A DNA stretch of 64,000 bases from Marinimicrobium locisalis (lineage in GTDB: Bacteria; Pseudomonadota; Gammaproteobacteria; Pseudomonadales; Cellvibrionaceae). The translations under genes were made by a program, and so were the position numbers. The DNA lies in assembly GCF_039822625.1 (NCBI RefSeq), contig NZ_JBDLLG010000006.1:62001-126000 (forward strand). Direction: 5' to 3'. This document shows positions 60,436-64,000 of this stretch, piece after piece. The notes under the pieces were generated by a model that worked only from the letters and a program-made list of their open reading frames with translations, was not told where the DNA came from and did no database searches. The first letter of the stretch is position 1; every line of letters starts with the position of its first letter.

Positions 60436-61761
60436 CTAGAACTGCCAGTTCCACTGAGCCGCCAGGATGCTGACTTCGTTATCAAACCCGCCCTGCAATT
60501 CGCGCCCGGAGGTTTCATCCACCTCGTGCAAATTGGCATCGTCGATCATTAGTTGGGCGTAGCTGACATCCACGGAGGCATTCTCCGACAAGGCCCAGTT
60601 TGCGCCCACCGCGAACCAGGTGCGGTCTTGGTCGGGGATTCGCGGAGTGACATATTCCGGGTCCGTTTGCGGAGACTCATCTTGGGCCACCCCGAAACGC
60701 CAGGTCAGCTCGTCGGAGTGCCGATAGGTGGCCCCCAACGCAACCCGTAAGGTGTCATCATACTGCAAGTCCAACACGTCGACCGTTTGCTGGTTGTCCG
60801 TATTAATGACGGCAATATTCTGGATGCTACTCCAATTCGTCTGGGCAATATCGGCATGCACCGACCAAAGGTCATTCAACCGATGGGAAATACTGGCGGT
60901 GAGCGTATCGGGGAGGTCGGCATCGGCCACCACCGGCCCTTCCAGGGTGGAAAGAGTTTGCGCGCAGATGGTTCCGGTGGTGGGGGCTGGAGGGGCCCCC
61001 GTTGGGTAGCCTTCGCCGGGAGCGCAGGTGGCATTGTAGTCAAAGGCCGCGCTGCCCTCGGCGCTAAAGCTGCCTCCCTGGCGCCACACCAGCCCGATGT
61101 TGGTGCCGGGGACGGGCGTCCATAGAACGCTGGCATCGAAGACAAAGTCATCGTCATCGCCTTCAATACGGGCACTGCTGTCTGTGGCCGGGTCTGGGGC
61201 CACACCCAGAGTGGAATCCACTTGGTTCTCGAGCGTTACATCCATGCGCTGGTAGTTCACTCCCAGCCCAAAGGCGACTTTGTCGTTGGGCGCCCAGGCA
61301 GAGGTGGCATTAAGGTTCATGACTTCAAGTTCACTGAAGGTTGCGGAGTACCGCCCGGGCCACTGGTCGTCAAAATCACTGGACAGCCCGAAGGGGCCTC
61401 CGGCGCCAAACCCGACACTAAAGCCACCCTCCAAGGGCAAGACCAAGTAGGCGTTGGGAATAAAACCCGTCTCATCGGTTTCCCCGCCTTCTCCGGGGAA
61501 CGTAGAGCCCTCGTCGATAAAACGCGCTTCGGTGGAGACAAGGTTGCCCCCCAGCGTAAGGCTGGCGCGGTCCAGACGGGCCATGCCAGCGGGATTGAAA
61601 TAGACTGTAGAGGCGTCAACGATATCCGATGCCGTGCCCGCAAAAGCCTTACCCAAGTGAGCCGGGCTTTGCTCCAACAGCTGAAACGACGATGCCAAAG
61701 TGGTGGATGGGGCCGCCACGGCCGCCAAAGCCACAGCGACGCTAAGCGCTTTTTTATCCAT
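60436..61761 (-). CDS. FadL-family outer membrane transporter
   Basis: This OmpP1/FadL-type beta barrel moves hydrophobic compounds such as long-chain fatty acids across the outer membrane. It has 441 residues with a signal peptide ending TLAS. The mature N-terminal region is SSFQLLEQSPAHLGKAFAGTAS, followed by DASTVYFNPAGMARL, the typical FadL NPA motif. Many alternating strands follow, ending with a terminal Phe (QWNWQF). AGGAGG precedes the ATG. Two cysteines lie in a loop at about 255-275. Confidence 0.92.
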   Translation of the reverse strand: MDKKALSVAVALAAVAAPSTTLASSFQLLEQSPAHLGKAFAGTASDIVDASTVYFNPAGMARLDRASLTLGGNLVSTEARFIDEGSTFPGEGGETDETGFIPNAYLVLPLEGGFSVGFGAGGPFGLSSDFDDQWPGRYSATFSELEVMNLNATSAWAPNDKVAFGLGVNYQRMDVTLENQVDSTLGVAPDPATDSSARIEGDDDDFVFDASVLWTPVPGTNIGLVWRQGGSFSAEGSAAFDYNATCAPGEGYPTGAPPAPTTGTICAQTLSTLEGPVVADADLPDTLTASISHRLNDLWSVHADIAQTNWSSIQNIAVINTDNQQTVDVLDLQYDDTLRVALGATYRHSDELTWRFGVAQDESPQTDPEYVTPRIPDQDRTWFAVGANWALSENASVDVSYAQLMIDDANLHEVDETSGRELQGGFDNEVSILAAQWNWQF

Positions 61762-61875
61762 GGTGCTGTCCTCCTGAGGAAGCAAGATATGAGATCTCGC
61801 GATACGGATTAAAAATACACGATGTAGTGTAGCCGACTAAAACGGTAATCGCCTTGATCCATCACCTTAAAGGGA

Positions 61876-62718
61876 TCAGAAGAACATCCCGGTTTCAAGC
61901 TGCGCCTCTTCGCTCATCATAGTGCGGTCCCAGGGCGGATCAAACACCAGGTCTACATCGGTGGAAACCACGTTGGGTACCTCCGCCAACCGGCGCTTAA
62001 TATCATCCACCAGCACGTCGCCCATGCCACAGCCGGGGGCGGTGAGGGTCATTTCCACATCCACATGGCCGCGCTCCTGATCGATGTCCATTTTGTACAC
62101 CAGCCCCAAACTGACAATGTTGACCGGAATTTCCGGGTCATACACCATCGACAGCGCCTTCCACACTTGCTCTTCATCAATTTTGCCGTCGGCACGCGCC
62201 TCGAACTCCAGGCCGTTGGCGGTCAGACCGATCGCGTCCGCGTCCTTGCCGTCAATGCGAATCAGGTTGCCGTGGTACAAGAGGGTATAGCTCGCCCCCA
62301 GCGCCTGGGTAATGGCGGCTTCCGCGCCCTTGGGGATCATCAGGTCATCACCGGAGGGAACCAGCTTGGCGGGCGCTTCGCGCTCGAACACCACTTCGCG
62401 CCCCTGAGCGCTTTGGGGCTTTTTGGCGTTGGGGGCGCGAATTGTGATTTGCTTCTGATCGCCCTGCTCCTGCAGGTTGATCTCAAGCCCTTTCAGGTAC
62501 GGCAGGCTGCGCTTGTCCAAATAGAGTTTCAGGTCACCCTCGTAGACTTCCAAGTCGCTCTCGGACTCTTCGCCAGGGCGACAATAGGCCAGGCAGGTCT
62601 CCGCACGCGGGGTTCCCGCCTCAACAACAAAAATACGGGCCGCATCCACCCCCTGCTGCTCAAGCAGTTCAATTAAGTAGTCGCGGGCGGCGGGGGAAAT
62701 ATGAAAGCTGGGCGTCAT
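61876..62718 (-). CDS. A-type (HesB/IscA-like)/SufT fusion, Fe-S maturation
   Basis: The 280-residue protein joins two Fe-S assembly modules. Residues 1-95 look like a degenerate A-type carrier (ISPAARDYLIELLEQQG, with cysteines only in ETCLAYC). The rest is SufT-like. It has LVPSGDDLMIPKGAEAAITQALGASYTLL, then the MIP18/DUF59 domain VWKALSMVYDPEIPVNIVSLGLVY with LTAPGCGMGDVLVDDIKRRL and LVFDPPWD. NfuA uses a similar degenerate A-type N-terminus but a different C-terminus. A near-perfect IscR type 1 site lies upstream. Confidence 0.85.
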   Translation of the reverse strand: MTPSFHISPAARDYLIELLEQQGVDAARIFVVEAGTPRAETCLAYCRPGEESESDLEVYEGDLKLYLDKRSLPYLKGLEINLQEQGDQKQITIRAPNAKKPQSAQGREVVFEREAPAKLVPSGDDLMIPKGAEAAITQALGASYTLLYHGNLIRIDGKDADAIGLTANGLEFEARADGKIDEEQVWKALSMVYDPEIPVNIVSLGLVYKMDIDQERGHVDVEMTLTAPGCGMGDVLVDDIKRRLAEVPNVVSTDVDLVFDPPWDRTMMSEEAQLETGMFF

Positions 62719-62783
62719 ATGATGCTCTCTAAATACACTTTATCCAATGAGAGCTATGCTACCATCATTGCTCGCAAACCTGA

Positions 62784-62808
62784 ATACCTGACTAAAATAG
62801 TTGGGTAT
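62784..62808. promoter_or_regulatory. IscR type 1 operator
   Basis: A 25-base dyad reads ATACCTGACTAAAA then TAGTTGGGTAT. It fits the IscR type 1 consensus (ATASYYGACTRWWWYAGT, then CRRSTAT) at 24 of 25 positions. It lies 66 bases upstream of the Fe-S maturation gene and 73 bases before the MFS gene. IscR with its cluster represses at such sites. IscR is not in the window. Confidence 0.8.
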
Positions 62809-62880
62809 TAGGTGGTTCGGCCCGAGTTTGCATTGTAATAATGAAGGCGGCGCCCTCGCTGCTAAAGATTTGGAGTCATC

Positions 62881-64000
62881 ATGCGCTTCTACCACCCTCT
62901 GGCATTCTGGCTGGGGTGCCTGGCCATTACCCTGGGCGTGCTGTCGCACATTCCCGTGTTTTTGCACGCCGCCCCCATGGGATACCAGATGGCCGGAATG
63001 CCAATGAGCACCACTATGCTGGTCGGCATGGCGTTGATTCCCGTCGGGCTTCTGTTATCCGGGTACGGCGTTGTGCCCAGAGTGACGGCTCTGGGTCACC
63101 ACGATGACACCCATTTGCAGTTTCATGTGGCCGACCAGGTCCCGCTCAACGGGGAGCACTGGAAGCTGGTCACCGTGCTAATGGTAGCCGTGACGGTGGA
63201 TGTGATGAAGCCCGCCACTCTGGGCTTTGTGATGCCCGGCATGGCCGCGGAATACCACCTGAGCAGCCAGTCGGCCGGGGTGCTTGCGGTGGTCGCCCTC
63301 ACCGGAACGACAATCGGCTCGGTTTTGTGGGGCATGGCCTCGGATCGCATTGGTCGGCGAGCGGCCATACTCCTTTCGGCACTGATGTTCATTGGTACCG
63401 CCATATGCGGTGCCATGCCCTCTTACACCTGGAACCTGGTGATGTGTTTCCTGATGGGCCTGTCGGCCGGCGGTCTGTTGCCCATTACCTTTGCCCTGAT
63501 GGCGGAATCCGTTCCCGCACGACACCGAGGCTGGCTGCTGGTGGCGCTGGGCGGTCTGGGCACCGCCGCGGGCTACCTCGCCGCCGCAGGCTCCGCCACC
63601 CTCCTGGAGCCGTTATTCAGCTGGCGAATTCTCTGGTTGCTGGGCCTGCCCACCGGTTTGCTGGTGATCATTCTCAACCGTTATATTCCCGAGTCCCCTC
63701 GTTTTCTGGCAAGTAAAGGGATGCTTCAAGAGGCACGTCATGTATTGGCCCGGTTTGCCGGCGACACACGGAGCGATAAGGATGTCGTGGTAGAGCCCGA
63801 GCCTTCCCAAGGCGGATTAAAAGAGCTGTTCCAGGCGCCCTACGCGGGCATTACCTGGGGCTTGATTAGCGCAGGCATCTCTTGGGGGCTGGTCAACTTT
63901 GGGTTCCTCTTGTGGTTGCCCACCAACCTCCACGGCCTCGGCCTGTCGGAGTACGCGAACTCTCTGGTGGCACAGTCCGCCCTACTGGCATTGCCGGGGG
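62881..64000 (+). CDS. MFS transporter with extra N-terminal helices, 3' part missing
   Basis: This major-facilitator carrier runs off the right edge after 373 codons. It has MFS signatures WGMASDRIGRRAAIL, the helix 4-5 region FLMGLSAGGLLPITFALMAE, and YIPESPRFL, like the sugar/aromatic-acid porter group. About 95 residues precede the first MFS helix. They include two more membrane helices (HPLAFWLGCLAITLGVL and MLVGMALIPVGLLLSGYG) and a His/Asp-rich loop (LGHHDDTHLQ). GGAG precedes the ATG. The substrate is unknown. Confidence 0.85.
   Translation, partial: MRFYHPLAFWLGCLAITLGVLSHIPVFLHAAPMGYQMAGMPMSTTMLVGMALIPVGLLLSGYGVVPRVTALGHHDDTHLQFHVADQVPLNGEHWKLVTVLMVAVTVDVMKPATLGFVMPGMAAEYHLSSQSAGVLAVVALTGTTIGSVLWGMASDRIGRRAAILLSALMFIGTAICGAMPSYTWNLVMCFLMGLSAGGLLPITFALMAESVPARHRGWLLVALGGLGTAAGYLAAAGSATLLEPLFSWRILWLLGLPTGLLVIILNRYIPESPRFLASKGMLQEARHVLARFAGDTRSDKDVVVEPEPSQGGLKELFQAPYAGITWGLISAGISWGLVNFGFLLWLPTNLHGLGLSEYANSLVAQSALLALPG

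Noticed and set aside
1..64000. tRNA, rRNA, CRISPR array, prophage, intact transposase
   Set aside because: None was recognisable by eye on either strand. Small or divergent RNA genes could be missed without a covariance search.

Overview
The window is the chromosome of a GC-rich gammaproteobacterium, probably marine and of the Cellvibrionales/Alteromonadales type. The evidence is a polysaccharide-type TonB receptor, a FadL-type porin, a 1-Cys peroxiredoxin, a split class II ribonucleotide reductase of the Pseudomonas kind, and FNR/NarL/NsrR/IscR-type operators. I see no rRNA, tRNA, CRISPR array, prophage or intact insertion sequence. Both ends cut genes: narH on the left and an MFS transporter on the right.

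Positions 1-28000 form a nitrate-respiration and anaerobic-life block. It holds narGH, a methionine gene (metY), the sensor narX, an XdhC-family molybdoenzyme chaperone, a double-length NarK, a divergent NarK-like carrier, narL translationally coupled to moeA, and moaA and moaB. An unrelated BlaI/M56 pair, whose M56 gene carries an apparent frameshift, sits inside the block. Further genes fit growth without oxygen: trhP (tRNA hydroxylation), a DGC-domain protein, nrdJab (O2-independent ribonucleotide reductase), and ubiUV with divergent ubiT (O2-independent ubiquinone synthesis). FNR/DNR-type boxes lie at near-ideal spacing in front of trhP and the DGC gene. NarL-type 7-2-7 dyads lie in front of narG, narK, trhP/moaA and the nirK-region FG-GAP cytochrome gene. 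The moaA leader looks like a Moco riboswitch.

Positions 28000-47300 hold a TonB-dependent receptor, a type II sulfide:quinone oxidoreductase, assimilatory sulfite reductase cysJI and a cold-shock gene. They also hold a copper nitrite reductase cluster (cytochrome c, nirK, nirV, a SCO-type copper chaperone, an FG-GAP/heme c protein, DUF3565), a cytochrome P450, a CBS protein and a peroxiredoxin. Strong NsrR-type (nitric oxide-responsive) boxes precede the sulfide:quinone oxidoreductase and a 73-residue membrane protein. NO stress, sulfide handling and nitrite reduction may therefore be linked here.

Positions 47400-64000 carry a hybrid histidine kinase, then an accessory block of unrecognised genes at 49799-55235. 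In this block the C-terminal end of a 432-residue protein, plus the gene after it, is duplicated as an orphan cassette with a second gene copy and a short third remnant. That architecture is typical of polymorphic toxin/immunity loci and is the best candidate for an undescribed system. A SNF2 helicase, TrpB2, a FadL-like porin, an A-type/SufT fusion protein behind a near-consensus IscR type 1 site, and a partial MFS transporter complete the window.
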